Assembly: GCA_905182995.1 (NCBI GenBank)
Contig: CAJJDP010000094.1
Coordinates: 164,119-228,118 of the forward strand
DNA length: 64,000 nucleotides
Source: Paramecium octaurelia
Lineage: Eukaryota; Ciliophora; Oligohymenophorea; Peniculida; Parameciidae
Direction of reading: 5' to 3'
Shown: one piece after another, positions 33,895-46,313 of the stretch
How the letters are laid out: each line of letters opens with the position of its first letter
How positions within the stretch are numbered: position 1 is the stretch's first letter
Made by a program: the position numbers and the translations under genes
Notes under the pieces: model-generated
Database searches by the model: none
What the model was told of the DNA's origin: nothing
Seen by the model: only the letters and a program-made list of their open reading frames with translations

Positions 33895-34175
33895 TGCTTA
33901 AATTGGTTAATTATTTTATCAAAAATCCTTCCGAAAAGATTTACATTTATATGCCCCAATATATTGATAATACGATGTAGAAATAAAATTAAAGCAATCT
34001 AATTAAGTTTTAGAAATTATTCTTAATTTTTTAATAACATCACACATATATAAAATATTATAATGAATATATATACTTATAATAATAATAAATTCCCTAT
34101 CTAATTGAATGGAGTATTGTTGAGAAACAAACAGTGAATATTAAAATTAATAAGAAATGTGCATCTTAATTTAAA

Positions 34176-34524
34176 TCAACCTTCGACCTTTGCCATCATC
34201 TCTAGAACCTATTCGATTAAAACTTAAAATTCATCAATAGACAATTTTCCATCTCCATTTTCATCTAATTCTTTTAATACTTCATCTATTTCCTCACTTG
34301 TGGGTGGCTACAATGTAATACTTGTGATACTTACTTCGACTCCCAAATCTGCTGCAACATTATTCATCACCTCTTCGAGTTCTGGTCTTTCAAGATAACC
34401 ACTACCTGTTTTAAATTAATTCTCATAATTTACCATCTTTATCAACTTGCTTAAAAGCACTCTCAGCAACAAATCTAACCTTCTTTTTATCCTTCAATAT
34501 GTCTTTCACAGATCCATTACTCAT
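34176..34524 (-). CDS. Small two-EF-hand Ca2+-binding protein
   Basis: Introns of 28 and 27 nt join to 97 residues. The first hand has VDKDGSGYLERPEL with a full set of ligands; the second, LDENGDGKLSIDEF, is textbook. Intron 1 splits the first loop. It starts MSNGSVKDILKDKKKVRF and ends EMMAKVEG, so it is a single EF-hand pair, like half a calmodulin or an S100-size protein. Such small calcium sensors are numerous in Paramecium. Binding partner unknown. MSNG is not a myristoylation motif. Confidence 0.88.
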
Positions 34525-34727
34525 TGTTTTAATATTATTTTTTTAAATTATTTACTTATAATCAATTTAGATTTTTTCCGATTTGTAAACCAATCTAAAT
34601 TGATTAAATCAATTTAATTAATAATATCAATCCAATCTTAATTTAGGAAACTAAATAAATTCTCCCCTCTCCTAATATTGAATCCTTATATACATTATTT
34701 AATATTAATTTATATTTAACTGTTAAA

Positions 34728-35803
34728 ATGAGTAGATCAATGAGAAAAGGAAACACACCTGCACTCAATAGTTAAATCAGACCATTCTCTCCAAATCTTA
34801 CTTTTAAAACTGACTAATTAGAAAATCAGGTTCTCCAACCTTGCTAAGAAAAAGCAGAAGTCTAATATTTGCGTTTTGAGATCCAATAAGAAAGATAGAG
34901 ATCTTCCTAATTGGAAATGTAGTTATAATGCGAAATCAATTAAAGAGGTAACCTTTCTAAACTCATTTATAGTGCAAAATGAATAACTATTCACTAATGA
35001 TATCAAGATTTTGAGGCAGCAAAATGAAGATTACAAATTGAGAATTCAAGAGCTGGAAATTAAATTTCGAGAAAACAGCATTCAATATCAAACTCTGTTG
35101 AAAGACTCCAATGATAAAGTAGTAACTATGAGCATGGAAATCGAGAGACTTCATAATTTATAATTAAATAAATACAATGACAATAATGAATAGGTTTTAC
35201 GATAGAACGATTAAAAATAATTAGCTTAAGAATTGATTGCAATCTAGAAATTGGTTGAAGATTTGCGGAATGAATTAATCACTAAACAAAAAACCATCTA
35301 TTATTTGCAAGAATAATTATAGATGACTCAATCAACTTAACGAGACAATATCGGTTCTAATAGTAAACTTAGGGAACAAGAAAAAAACATAGATCAATTG
35401 GTCAGCTAAATCAATGTACTTACATAGATTTTAGAGTATTAATATGTTAATTTTTAGAGACAAAGAGAACTCCTTACAATAACAAAGCAAACAAGTTGAG
35501 AATATTTATAACGAATTACAATAGGTCACTCTATTTAATAGATAATTGAATGAGGAAAATAGAAACCAAAAACAAGCTCTGGATTAAGCATACAAGGAAA
35601 TTGAAAGATTGAACAGAATCATTATTATCAAAAATTAAGAATTATAAGACTCATATCATAGTGAAAATTTGGATTGGAGAAGAAATTTCCAAGATTTAAA
35701 TGAGAAGTACCATAAATGCCAAGAATAATTATGTTTCGCTTAGGCTGAACTCGAAGCATGTCGTGCCACCTAAAGAATGGCTTATTTATAATAAGATAAA
35801 TGA
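34728..35803 (+). CDS. Coiled-coil protein
   Basis: Introns of 25 and 22 nt join to 342 residues. A Ser/Arg/Thr-rich N-terminal tail (MSRSMRKGNTPALNS) is followed by heptad-rich helix for almost the whole length, with patches such as LRQQNEDYKLRIQELEIKF and LDQAYKEIERLNRIIIIKNQ. Two Cys near the C-terminus. No enzyme motif or membrane segment. Probably cytoskeletal or ciliary; no family recognised. Confidence 0.75.
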
Positions 35804-36044
35804 GTTCTCTAATAAACCACATTAAAACTATATATATAGATATTATGAATCCTTAATCTCTTATTAAAACATTCTAAAATAATATTGAAAATAGAAAACA
35901 ATGCAAAATCATTAAATCTTTAATTATATATTCTAATTAATAAATTGAATAAGACAATAGGTAATTAAATTAAGAGATTAAAATTCAATGCTACAAATAG
36001 CCAGAAATCTAATCAAACACACTCATTTATTTAAAATTAGTAAA

Positions 36045-37189
36045 ATGCCTCCAAAAATAAGTATTTTTTGTGCTTTAAATTCAAAAGCTACTGATTCTAA
36101 TTAAAATGAGAATGTATAGAAGGAGAATAAGAGCAAAAGCCAAAATTAAAAGGAAGCACCTAAACTTAAAAATGAGAAAAAAGGTAATCCAAAAATTTTA
36201 AAACAATAAACTCTCAAATTAGTAGATAAGAAAGGATAAATAGTTGATTTAACATAAAAGAAGTTAGACTTGGGAGATGGAATATTTTCATAGGATAAAT
36301 TGAAAATCTCAAGTTGGAACATTAATGGACTTAGAGCTTCATCTAAAAAAGAAAGTGCAGTATCATATTTAAATGATAAGAAAGTATGCTGAAATTTGAA
36401 AAATTAGTTTGACATCATTTGTTTAAATGAATTAAAGGTTGCTCAAGAAGCATTTGAAAAAGAAAATTTAATTACTAAATTACCTAAAGATTATTATGCT
36501 TATCTAAATTTTTGTAAAATCAAGGCAGGATACAGCGGTGTCGCTATATTATCCAAGTATTTAATCCTATGCATTTCATAGAGTGAAACCTATTTCAATA
36601 AAATACGACATGGGAATTGAAAAGCATGACTAAGAAGGAAGAATCATTACAGCTGAATTTGAGAAATTCAATCTAGTGGCATGCTATATTCCTAATTCTG
36701 GGGATAAGCTGGATAGGTTGAATTATAGAACATAAGAATGGGATGTTGATTTTTAGAATTATCTTGATTAATTAAAATAGACCAAGAACACTATTATATG
36801 TGGAGATCTAAATGTATCTCATACAGAAATAGATTTAGCCAATCCTGAGGGAAATAAAAGAAGTGCAGGGTAATTTAGTTATTTAAGATTAAAGGTTTAC
36901 TTAAGAGGAGAGGGATTCTTTTTCAAAGTTTCTATCGAAAGGATGGATTGATACATTCAGACATTTACATCCTAAAGAGATTAAATATAGTTATTTTAGT
37001 CCAAGATTCAATTCAAGGTGAGAAATAAATCACAATATTAAAAGGGAGACCAACAAGGGATGGAGAATCGATTATTTTCTAGTTAATCAAGAAGCCATTG
37101 GTTCAGTTATACAATCGGATATCAGCACTACAATTATAGGAAGCGATCACGTTCCTATTGAATGCGACATCGACCTCACCAAATTGTGA
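36045..37189 (+). CDS. AP endonuclease (exonuclease III/APE1 family)
   Basis: Cleaves DNA backbone at abasic sites in base-excision repair. Introns of 24, 25, 25 and 27 nt join to 347 residues. A Lys/Asn-rich N-terminal extension of about 90 residues, likely a nuclear signal, comes first. Catalytic blocks: [10 protein letters not shown] (Asn), [31 protein letters not shown] (Asp, Asn), [27 protein letters not shown] and IGSDHVPI (Asp-His). The metal-binding Glu block, usually LQETK, reads LNELK here; the Glu is kept. All catalytic residues are present. Full-length activity expected. Confidence 0.93.
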
Positions 37190-37289
37190 ACTTTATTGAT
37201 TAATTATATTTAAATTAAATCAATTAAGATCATCAATTTTGAAATATTTATTTATTTAAATCAAAGCATTACATCTACACTTTTTGAAA

Positions 37290-38688
37290 ATGAGAAAAAT
37301 TCAGCCAATACAACAGCAAGATAGAGGGACATGGAATGCTAAAATATTTAAACTATTAGTTCTTGGGAGTCTGTGTCTAAATTCGTATTCATATTGTTCT
37401 ATTTAGAATTTCCAATATTATGTTGTCGACTATTGTTTCCCCTATCTGGTACTAAGTAGCTATTTATTATAATACAAATGATTATGATTTAAACTGGCTA
37501 GTGGGTTGGTATTTTATTGGTCCAATTTTATTTTGTTTTCCTTTCAATGCAATAATAATTTATAACTATGGTCTATCGTAGATTTTAAGCTGCATATGTT
37601 CATCAATAGGATTGTGGATTTTGGTCTCTGTTAAAAGAGATTTTTCATTAGGGATGCTAGGATTTGCATTTTTAGGAATTGGAGAAGCCTTTTATTGCTA
37701 AACTCCTTTGTGTATCAAATTAAATAAAAAATAGACTTATCAAAAATTTGGTTTGATTCAGATGAGCGTATATTTACTACATTTGTGGGACAATATGCAA
37801 ATAATGTAGGATGTTTAATAGGATACGTGGTTTCATTTTATTACTTCTTTGGAATAGTATTTAGATATTTAGTAAATTAGGATGATGAAGTTGAGTTTAA
37901 TACTCGATATGAAAATCTTGTTTTTGTTAATGCTGTTTTTGCTACTTCAACTATCATAATTAGTTTAATATCACTCAAATCTCCACGTAATTCCTTAGAT
38001 AAGGTCTAAATTAGAGATTCTATTTGGACGTCCCTAAGAAAGATTTGTTCTCAAAAGGAAACATTTTTGGATATTGCTTCTGTATCAACATGTATTTTCT
38101 TGACTAATCTCCTTAGTTATTGGTATAAGTTGGTGCTATATTGTATTATTTGGGAATTAATAATATTATGTGGATTATACGCCTGAAGAGATTTGCTTAA
38201 CCTATGTTACTTTTTCTGTTGGATAATTAATTGCTGCTTTAATATGTTCTTATAAGCTTAATTCTTAAACTCAAAAAGGGTTATAATAAACATATGATAC
38301 ATTTATCAAATTTACTATTAGTTTAGGTTTTTTGTTTTTGATTGCTGAGAATTTAGCTTTTGAATTTCTACCATTTCAATTAGTTATTATGGTGAATCTT
38401 TTCATCGGAGCTGGCCTTGGGGGGATATACTCAATTTTATTAGAATCATTAATGGAAAAGCACTACCCAGTTCAAGAACTGGCAATCTCATCTCTATTGG
38501 TTGTAGTGGCTTGTGTAAATAATATTATTTTAATCTAGGCATTGTCATTTTTAATCATTATGATTTCAATAATACCCCAGTTCTTAACATATGGATTTTA
38601 CATCTCATGTTTTTTTATGATCCCATCTTTTTGCTATATCCTAGTCTTCTATAAAACTAAATATACGCGATTTGAGTATGAGTCTTGA
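37290..38688 (+). CDS. SLC49/FLVCR-like major facilitator transporter, copy 1
   Basis: Introns of 22, 23 and 25 nt join to 442 residues with about 12 hydrophobic segments. The first half shows SNIMLSTIVSPIWYQVAIYY, DYDLNWLVGWYFIGP, LGIGEAFYCQTPLYLSKIWF and VGQYANNVGCLIGY, the layout of the FLVCR/SLC49 branch, whose animal members move haem or choline. The second half has FIGAGLGGIYSILLESLMEK and PVQELAIS. Start fixed by comparison with copies 2 and 3, which share the N-terminal VLxSxCLNS-intron-SNI junction. Convergent with copy 2, 119 nt apart. Transported substrate unknown. Confidence 0.85.
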
Positions 38689-38807
38689 TTTATGATCTTG
38701 TATATATATACTAAACTATTTTAACTTCATTAAATCATCAAACTTAAATGTTTATGAGATATTTAGATTTTATATTTATTTTTAGCTATAAGTACAAAAT
38801 TAATAAA

Positions 38808-40188
38808 TCAAGCTTCTGCCTCAAATCTTTTGAATTGAGTTTTATAGAAGACAGCTATGTAACAAAAAGGAATGATCATTAGATAACATGAGATTTAAAA
38901 TCCATATTCAAGGAATTTAGGAATGACTAAAGTCATAGTAATCGTTATTGATACAACCTAAATCTAATTATCATATATTACACAAGCAACTGCAGCAAAA
39001 ACAGATCCTATTGCTAACTCTTAAACTGGAAAGTGTTTTTCCATTAAGGCTTCCAATAAGACCGAATAGATTCCTCCTAAACCAGCCCCAATGAAAAAAT
39101 TTATAAAAACTAAAATTATGAAAGGAATATCTTCAAGCAATATAATTTCGAAAACAAGCAACCAGAACCCTAAACTAATCATAGTTTTTATGTAGATGTC
39201 ATAATCCTATTGAATTCCTGCTTTTGATTACTTTTATAATTTCCAAGTACAATAAGTACCAGCTAATATTTAGCCTACTTAGAAGTATATACTAGTTTAA
39301 GTAACTTGTATAAAGGTTTAGCCCTGATAATATTATTGAGTTCCTATTAGCATTGTGTAACACCAACTCAATCCTATAACTACAAATATAGACATTTTTA
39401 CATGAAGATATTGATAAAAAATCAAATGCTGATTCTTCGGCCATTACGATTTTTGATAATGATTCCCATATGGTGAGTCTAATTTCAACTATGTCATGGC
39501 GTAATTAGGGGGTTTTTAAAGTCGAAAGATTAAAAACCAAAGCTATGGTTGCGAATATTGCGTTAAAAAATACTAAATTCCCATATCGCGAGTTAAATTC
39601 ATTTTCATCGACCTTTTTAACCTTAAAATAAATACAATATCCTGGAAATATGATGATGAAACTATATATCCTATCAACATTCCCAAATTATTTGAATACT
39701 GTGCTATAAAGGTGGAAATAATTCTTTGATTATGGGCAAACCAAAGTTTGGATAAATCTATCATTATTGAATACTTTTACGTAATGGAACTTAGAAATAC
39801 AAGCTTTCCCCTAAGGCTATCAATCCAAAACTTACAAGTCCCAATTAATAACTTTGTTTCACATACAATAAAAGCCACAGCCCCAATGAGGTGAAACAAC
39901 AGCTCAGGAGTTAGGACATTCCAAAAAATTTAATTATTATAGGATTGAAAAGAAAGGAAAAAGACATTAAAGTTATGTAGTACATGTTTGTAAACCAATT
40001 TAAATCATAGTCAGTAGTACCATAATATATGGCCACTTGAGACCAAATTGGTGATAATCCTGTAAACAAAAAGATATTCGACATTCTAAAATATGTATTC
40101 TAATATACGAATTCAAGCAAAAACTTGCCAGAACAATCCACTAATAAAGACCTTCACTTTGTTTTTGTATTTTATTATCCTCTTTCAT
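38808..40188 (-). CDS. SLC49/FLVCR-like major facilitator transporter, copy 2
   Basis: Four introns (23, 23, 23 and 22 nt) join to 429 residues. Closely parallels copies 1 and 3: SNIFLFTGLSPIWSQVAIYY, DYDLNWFTNMYYI, LGESLYFQVPLHLSKLWF, AQYSNNLGMLIGYI, GLSWCYTMLIGTQQYYQ, FFIGAGLGGIYSVLLEALME and KHFPVQELAIGS. Intron positions are the same as in the other copies except that copy 1 lacks the third. The frame is intact. About 12 TM segments, short hydrophilic ends. Probably plasma or vacuolar membrane. Confidence 0.85.
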
Positions 40189-40519
40189 TATAAACTATAA
40201 ATTAAATGATTTCTTAATTAATTTCTTTAAATAAGGCTAAATAGGGCAAGTACAAATAAATTAGATATTTTAGTTTTAAAAACACAAAAGTTAATTACAG
40301 GTTCAAAAATGGATCACTTTCAATATAGATTTTATCATTAGATAAGACTCAAACATCAATTCATTTTTTAAATATATTAAGAAATCAAATAACGAAAATT
40401 ATTTATAATAATAAGCAAAAGCTGTTTTGAATAATTATGAAAATGTATTTATTATAATTGGTTTATTAATTGACTATTCTATAGTCTATATAATATTATC
40501 ATTATTAAGAAAGAAATGT

Positions 40520-41909
40520 TCAAGCCTCTTATTCAAATCTTTTGAACTGTGTTTTATAAAATACTAAAATAAAGCAAAATGGCATTATTAATAAGTAACA
40601 TGAGATTTAAAATCCATATTTCTAGAATTCTGGTAATCCTAGGATCATTATAACTAATACTGAAGCGATCTTTTTTATTTTAAATAGCCTTACACATGAT
40701 ACTGCACTGAGTACACTTCCTATTGCTAATTCCTATGCAGGAAAATGTTTTTCCTAAAGTGATTCAAGTAATATTGAATAATATCCCCCAAAACCGCAAC
40801 CTACTAAAAAATTCAGAATTTCTAGGATCAAGAAAGGAACTTAGTCAAAAATGATAATCTCTATTGCAAGTGCCCAAAACCCTATTGAAACTATGTATTT
40901 CATGTATTTGTCATAACTTTACTGTAGTCCATGTTGTGATTAGGAGTGCAATTTCCAAGTGTAAAAAGCTGCAATCAAGATCCCACCAATCTAATAACAA
41001 ACGTTGGTTTAAAATAACTCTAACGTTGTGTATCCAATATTGTACTACTAGATGTTAAACAGAGCTGAATAACTCCAACCTACACCAATGACTAATTTGA
41101 GTTTATAAATTTACAAACTGAAAAAGAGAGGAGGTCGAAGATAGCTTCTTCAGCAGTGCAAATCTTTTTCATTGATATCCAAAGAGAATCTCGTATTTAA
41201 ATAGAATCCTTCTGATTAATTGGTTTTTTGAGAGTAATAAGATTGCAAACCAAAACGATAGAAGCAAAAACTGCTGTTGCGAATATTAAATTTTAATACC
41301 TAGTTTGAAATTCATTTTCATCTACCTTAAATTATTTTATAATTATACCACTTCATAAAAATAGTAAAATGAAATGATGGTGCTTATCAATATACCAATA
41401 CTATTTGAATATTATCCTATAAATGTTGAAAGGGCTCGCTCCTCGTGGGGGAACCATATTTTTGATAAATCTACAATTATTTTATTTTCTTTTTTTACGT
41501 AGTGGAACTTAGTAATAGAGAGATTCTCCCAATCCTAAGAGTGCAAAGCATAGCAATCCCATTGTGAAATTGTTTCCCGATATCAATAAAATCCAAAGTG
41601 CTGAGGTTGTGAGAATACAACTAAAAATTTGTGATTGACCAAAGTATTTTAAAATAAATGGATTGAAACCAAAAGTGGTTGTGAATAATGATATGAAGTA
41701 CATATTTGAAAACCAGTTTAAATCATAATCTGTTACGTTATAATAGATGGCAACAGATGACCAAATTGGAGTTAATGCACTGTAGATAAAGATATTGGAT
41801 ATTCTAAGCTTAAAAATAATGTTTACGAGTTCAATGAGAAGCTAGTTAAGACCAGCCATTTATAGATATTGTTTGTTTCACTTACTGAGACGATTTTCGC
41901 TTATGACAT
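40520..41909 (-). CDS. SLC49/FLVCR-like major facilitator transporter, copy 3
   Basis: Four introns (23, 28, 23 and 23 nt) join to 430 residues. SNIFIYSALTPIWSSVAIYY, DYDLNWFSNMYFI, LGLGESLYYQVPLHLSKIWF, FIGQYSNSIGILI, GVGWSYSALFNIQQY and VGCGFGGYYSILLESLQEKH align with copies 1 and 2 throughout. It is head-to-tail with copy 2 (331 nt apart). N-terminal tail MSQAKIVSVSETNNIYKW differs from the others. Frame intact, so all three copies look functional. Confidence 0.85.
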
Positions 41910-42157
41910 TTAATTATATCTATATTATTAAATTTAATTTATCAATTTAAGAATGCTGTCAATTTTCCATACTGTGTTGTAGTTTTATTATTTGTTATAC
42001 CTTAGAGCATTTTCAAAGTTTTGATTCAACCCACAAGAATTCAATTTTCGACTATCTCTTTTTAAAAAGAGAATTTGAATTACTCTTTAAAGATATTCTG
42101 TGATTATTATTATCTAAATAAATTAATATTTTATTCATTTGTTAATTGCTCAAAATA

Positions 42158-43374
42158 ATGAAAAGGTATATTGTGTATCTGTACCAATACAAGGTCCGAC
42201 TCAAGTTCATCAGATAGATCCTCCAAGTAATTAATCATGTTAATGTTTTAGGAAAAAAGCCAAAAGAGATCATCGAAAGAATTCAAGTTCATCGAGCAGC
42301 TCAAGAAGTACATTTCATATTTAAATTGTACCAGGAGACAAGAAGAAGAAACAGAAAAAGGAGAAGAAAGAGAAGAAGGAAAAGATTTCATAAAGTAATT
42401 CAAACTTTGTGAATTTAGATATTGTGGCATCATAAAAGTTGTATATAATTGTGATTGTTTAGAACTTAAAGATCAAGATCTAGATCTAAGTCGAAATCAA
42501 AGTCTCATTCAAAATCAAAACCAAAAGATGACCCAAACATTATAAAAAAAGGAAGGGGTCATATGAATAGTTACCTTTTGTAAGTTTATTCTTGATTTTA
42601 ATAAGTGGTTGGAAGAATGAAGATTTTAGTTAAGCTAATTCATATTTGAAAAAGTAATCATTCAATCTGTCATTATTTATTAGAATTGATTACAGCATTA
42701 GGAAAAAAAACTAACCAACTCAAACAAATAAACTCTAAGAACAGGGATAAACAACAAATGATGTGAATGTTAATTTAGAAAAAAAAGCCGATGATTAATA
42801 AGTATGATTATTAGTTCTTAGATTTAATAAGGTGGAAAGAAGAAACTATAATTAAGGAAACTATCGTAGATTTAACAATTCTTAAAATAGAAGATTCGAT
42901 AAAAGAGATAGACGTGATTATGAAAGAAGCCAAAAGAATGATAGATACGATAGGAATGATAGGAATGATAGATATGACAGAAATGATAAGAATGACAGAA
43001 ATGATAAGAATGAAAGGAGTGAAAGGAATGACAGAAACGATAGAAATGACAGAAATGACAGAAATGATAGAAATGACAGAAATGACAGAAACGAAAGAAA
43101 TGATAAAGGTGACAGGAATGATAGAAACAACAGTTTCAATAGAGATAAATATAGAAATAGATTCAATGATAGAGATAGAAATAATAGAGATAGAGATCAA
43201 AAAGGAGATGAAAGAAGTAATAATTATTAATTAACATATAAGACTAATAACATTCTAAATGGACTCACGATTGTTATGAAAAGGATAAAGATTAAAGTCC
43301 TAATAACAACGTATAGATTCTTTTTTTCTATATTTTAGCAAGTTAAACCAAGAGGATCCCCAATATACAAATGA
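42158..43374 (+). CDS. RS-domain and Arg-Asn-Asp-repeat protein, probably RNA-associated
   Basis: At least seven introns (22-30 nt, two more of 24 and 30 nt optional) join to about 343 residues. It opens MKRSDSSSSDRSSKKKAKRD, then a RSRSRSKSKSKSHSKSK run, a constrained block NIIKKGRGHMNSYLFGW, and a long Arg-Asn-Asp repeat. After the last two introns comes KWTHDCYEKDKDQSP, which recalls the K-W-x-H-D of the Btz/CASC3 SELOR motif of the exon-junction complex. RS repeats point to splicing or mRNP packaging. The Btz comparison is weak and stays a guess; the RNA link by composition is fairer. Confidence 0.72.
42935..43130 (+). repeat. 18-nt tandem repeat coding Arg-Asn-Asp units
   Basis: Imperfect hexanucleotide/18-mer units of the type AGAAATGAC and AGAAATGAT repeated across the stretch. 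In the gene frame they give RND triplets with some RYD, KND and RNE variants. The array keeps all six frames open over most of its length, which is why spurious frames appear on both strands. Confidence 0.85.
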
Positions 43375-43413
43375 GTAAGATAAATATGCATATATATTTT
43401 ATAAATATATTAT

Positions 43414-45507
43414 TCAAATAGTCTTCATGTCTAACAATCCTTAACAGAAGTCTTTAGGTTTCACTATATGAGTTGAGCCAACCAACTTTGATAAATATGA
43501 ATTATCTTACAGTAATTTAAGAACTAGTAATTTTTTGATTACTTAACAGACTTCTAATTTCTGAATAACTAATCCCCCCAATTACAAATATAATCTATTA
43601 AATATAAAATAAGTTTACTAATTTAGGAGTGTAATTGATGGTTTCATCACTATCATCAGTTTGTATCATTCTGGCCAATTGTCCTCCTTTTCTTATTGAT
43701 TTTCCTCCACCTTTGCTCCCAACACCATCCTCATTTATAATTATAGAATCAAATTTCTAAGGTTTTTTGTAATTAGATTCAATGTAGCTTTCCACTAAAG
43801 TTTCAATCAATGGAGTATTTCTAGATAACTCAGTACAAGCACTAGCCAATTTATGTTTAGCTTATTTTTTTAAATCGTCATTAATTCTATTAGAAGATTT
43901 AGACTAAAGGTTAATTTGATATAATCTACTTTTTTCTGCCCTCCTTTTTAAGGATTGACACCTAAATAAATTAAATTTAAGATTGCTTATTGATGTTCAA
44001 CTTTAATTTTATCAGTTAATATCTTTCTGTCTTTTTCTGACATTTCCAAACCGATTGAGGCTACAATGTTATTTATAACTTACTTAATAAGATTAGTCTT
44101 AATTTATCATAGTCATCCAGAGTTTCACTCATCAATTTAGTGGCAACCGCACTTTAAATCTTAGTGGTTGAAATACTTTTGCCAGATCCATCAATACCAG
44201 TGATCAAGCATTATTCAATCTCACCTATTTCCTTAAGGCCTTTATTTTCAAAGATTGACCAGCTCTTTTCAATAAGTTTCTTAATTCAATTTAAATATTA
44301 TACCATATGCAAAGTATATTTTCCTAATAATTCATTATACTAAGGCAATGTCTTAACGATTTCTGACATTTGATTCAAATCTAAATTATTCATTTATCCT
44401 TAATGGACTTTAGCAGTTGTATTGTTTTGTATGAATTCTCTAAATTCTTAAGGGATTCCTTCTAACACCTAAATGATGTGTCGATATCTTTTATAAGTGA
44501 ATATTTTGTTTACTTATATCTATTGAATAAATCATCGTTTTCATTAAATATCACTTTCTGTTTAATTTATTTGCCAGCTGCCTCTACTTCAGTTTCATAT
44601 ATGTCATTTGTTATATCTAATAAATCATAGATCATGGATTGGTAATAAAAATCATGCAACAATGGAGTAGCTACATCATACGAGCGATCTACTATCATAA
44701 CGGTTATCTTTCCAGCTTCTTTTTCAATGTTGTCATACTACTCATTTTTCTATTTTACAAAAGAAGCTAATAATTCTTGTAATCTTGTCGCTGCTAATTT
44801 TGCGACTTGTTCTGATAACCTATTCTCGGCTTAATTATATAAAAATTCAAAGGAATAAAATTTGTTAAATGATATTAGCAAGGTAGCCAATTTATATGAA
44901 GCTTCTTTCAATTATTATTATATATCTAAAAAATCTTCAAAACTAACTTACTTTATTATGTATATGCTTTTGTAAGTATTTCTGGGGTTTCAATAGTAAA
45001 TACTTAATCGGAAGTACAAGCAAAATCTAAATTCACTATTTTGAAAGAGGCAATTTTAGTTATTAGCTAGTTACCTATGAAATTTATATATGTATTCCAT
45101 ACATTAAGCTATTTTTTGCATTAATCCTTAATCTATTTCATTTGATAAAAATATATGAACAACACCATATTGAGGATTCTTTTTATCTTTGAAATCATCC
45201 AATATTCTTTAGATGGACTCTTATGTTGGAGAAATAAAATAAATTGCATGTAGTTTTGGAAAAGGCTTTCTCCCCAACTCCAATTTCTCAACAGCACTTA
45301 CTCCCAATTCCATTAATCTAAGCATTCAAAGTATAAATACTCTGCCATTTTCATATACGCTGAAACAACTTTTACAGTCCTTTGGTCAACAATCAAAAAA
45401 TAATTAGAAACATTCGGATTTGTTTAAATCAAAGAGACAAATACTCCTTTGAGTCTCTATTTGCAGATCTTTCTTAGAGAAAATCCATGGCTTACTCCTT
45501 AATCCAT
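43414..45507 (-). CDS. Sec1/Munc18 (SM) family protein, syntaxin-binding type
   Basis: SM proteins clasp syntaxins and SNARE bundles and are needed for vesicle fusion, here probably at the plasma membrane. Nine introns (23-28 nt) join to 622 residues. Order of marks: YFLIVDQRTVKVVSAYMKMA and PFPKLHAIYFISPT in domain 1; IVNLDFACTSDQVF; MIVDRSYDVATPLLHDFYYQ; RHIIQVLEGIPQEF; LILLTSIGLEMSEKD; and the end IIFVIGGISYSEIRSL with VGSTHIVKPKDF. The last five splices are all needed to hold the family pattern. VDRSYDxATPLLHxFxYQ is the most specific signature. Sec1/STXBP1 branch favoured over Sly1 or Vps33. Confidence 0.92.
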
Positions 45508-45615
45508 TATATTAAAGAAGAAATTAATTTCTTATAAAATAAATTTACAGAGTTAGTATTCAAAAATTTTAAGTCTTCCTAGAATTATGACTATAAGATC
45601 TGGGTTAGTTATTAT

Positions 45616-46175
45616 TCAATTTTTTATTTGAATTTAGAGCATATGGTTTCTCTACATTTGAATTGGTTCCACATCTCTGTGAAATTAATGTCTAGATTAT
45701 TAGTTTTTAATTTTTAATGTGCTTATTTCTTATTTTATGTATTGTTTTTCGTTCTCAAATTTCCTATCAAACTCTGCAGTCTACTATTTAACTTTGTCTA
45801 TTTCTTATTTATATAATTAAAGTAATTGATCCTAATTATGTTGTGACTAATTCCAATCATTTAATTTAGAATTTTAATTATTTTAGGTAGGAAAACAATT
45901 TTGATTTCTGATTCACTTACTTTATTCTTCCTTAGGGTTGCCTGTTAAAGAAATTAGACTTAGAATTAAAATATTTGTTATATCAGTTTTGAATTTTCTA
46001 ATAGTGATAATGATATATTTGATTATAGTTCTTTTATAATGATTTGATATTTGGTTTACATTAATGTAATCATTTCGTCATGCTTTCATTATACTTAAAC
46101 CTTTAAGGTTATGAAAAACAATAAGTCCTCCTTGTTGTTATTCTAGTTAAAACAGAACTAAGAGTGATCACTCAT
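45616..46175 (-). CDS. Small coiled-coil protein, gene structure unresolved
   Basis: Coding-like text appears in two minus-strand frames. One begins MSDHSQFCFNQNNNKEDLLF at ATG 46175 and, after an 18-nt splice, runs HDEMITLMQTKYQIIIKELQ. The other, ending at TGA 45616, reads QLLQLYKQEIDKVKQQTAEF and ends in RDVEPIQMQRNHM. They can be joined only with an unusually long (about 50-nt) GT..AG intron, so the middle is not settled. Product about 165-170 residues, helical, with no recognised family. Upstream of the SM-protein start by 108 nt, same strand. Confidence 0.4.
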
Positions 46176-46313
46176 TGATAATAGTAGGTTTTTTAATAAT
46201 TAAACTAAAATACTTCAATTAATAAATATTAAAATATACCACTGAAGATAGTAAATATAATATGGTTACTTAATACTATAAATTGTAAATTTAAATAATT
46301 AACATTAAATAAA

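Noticed and set aside
42811-43234. Several minus- and plus-strand frames of Ile/Ser, Leu/Ser or Met/Glu repeats
   Set aside because: All are shadows of the Arg-Asn-Asp repeat array in the plus-strand RS gene.
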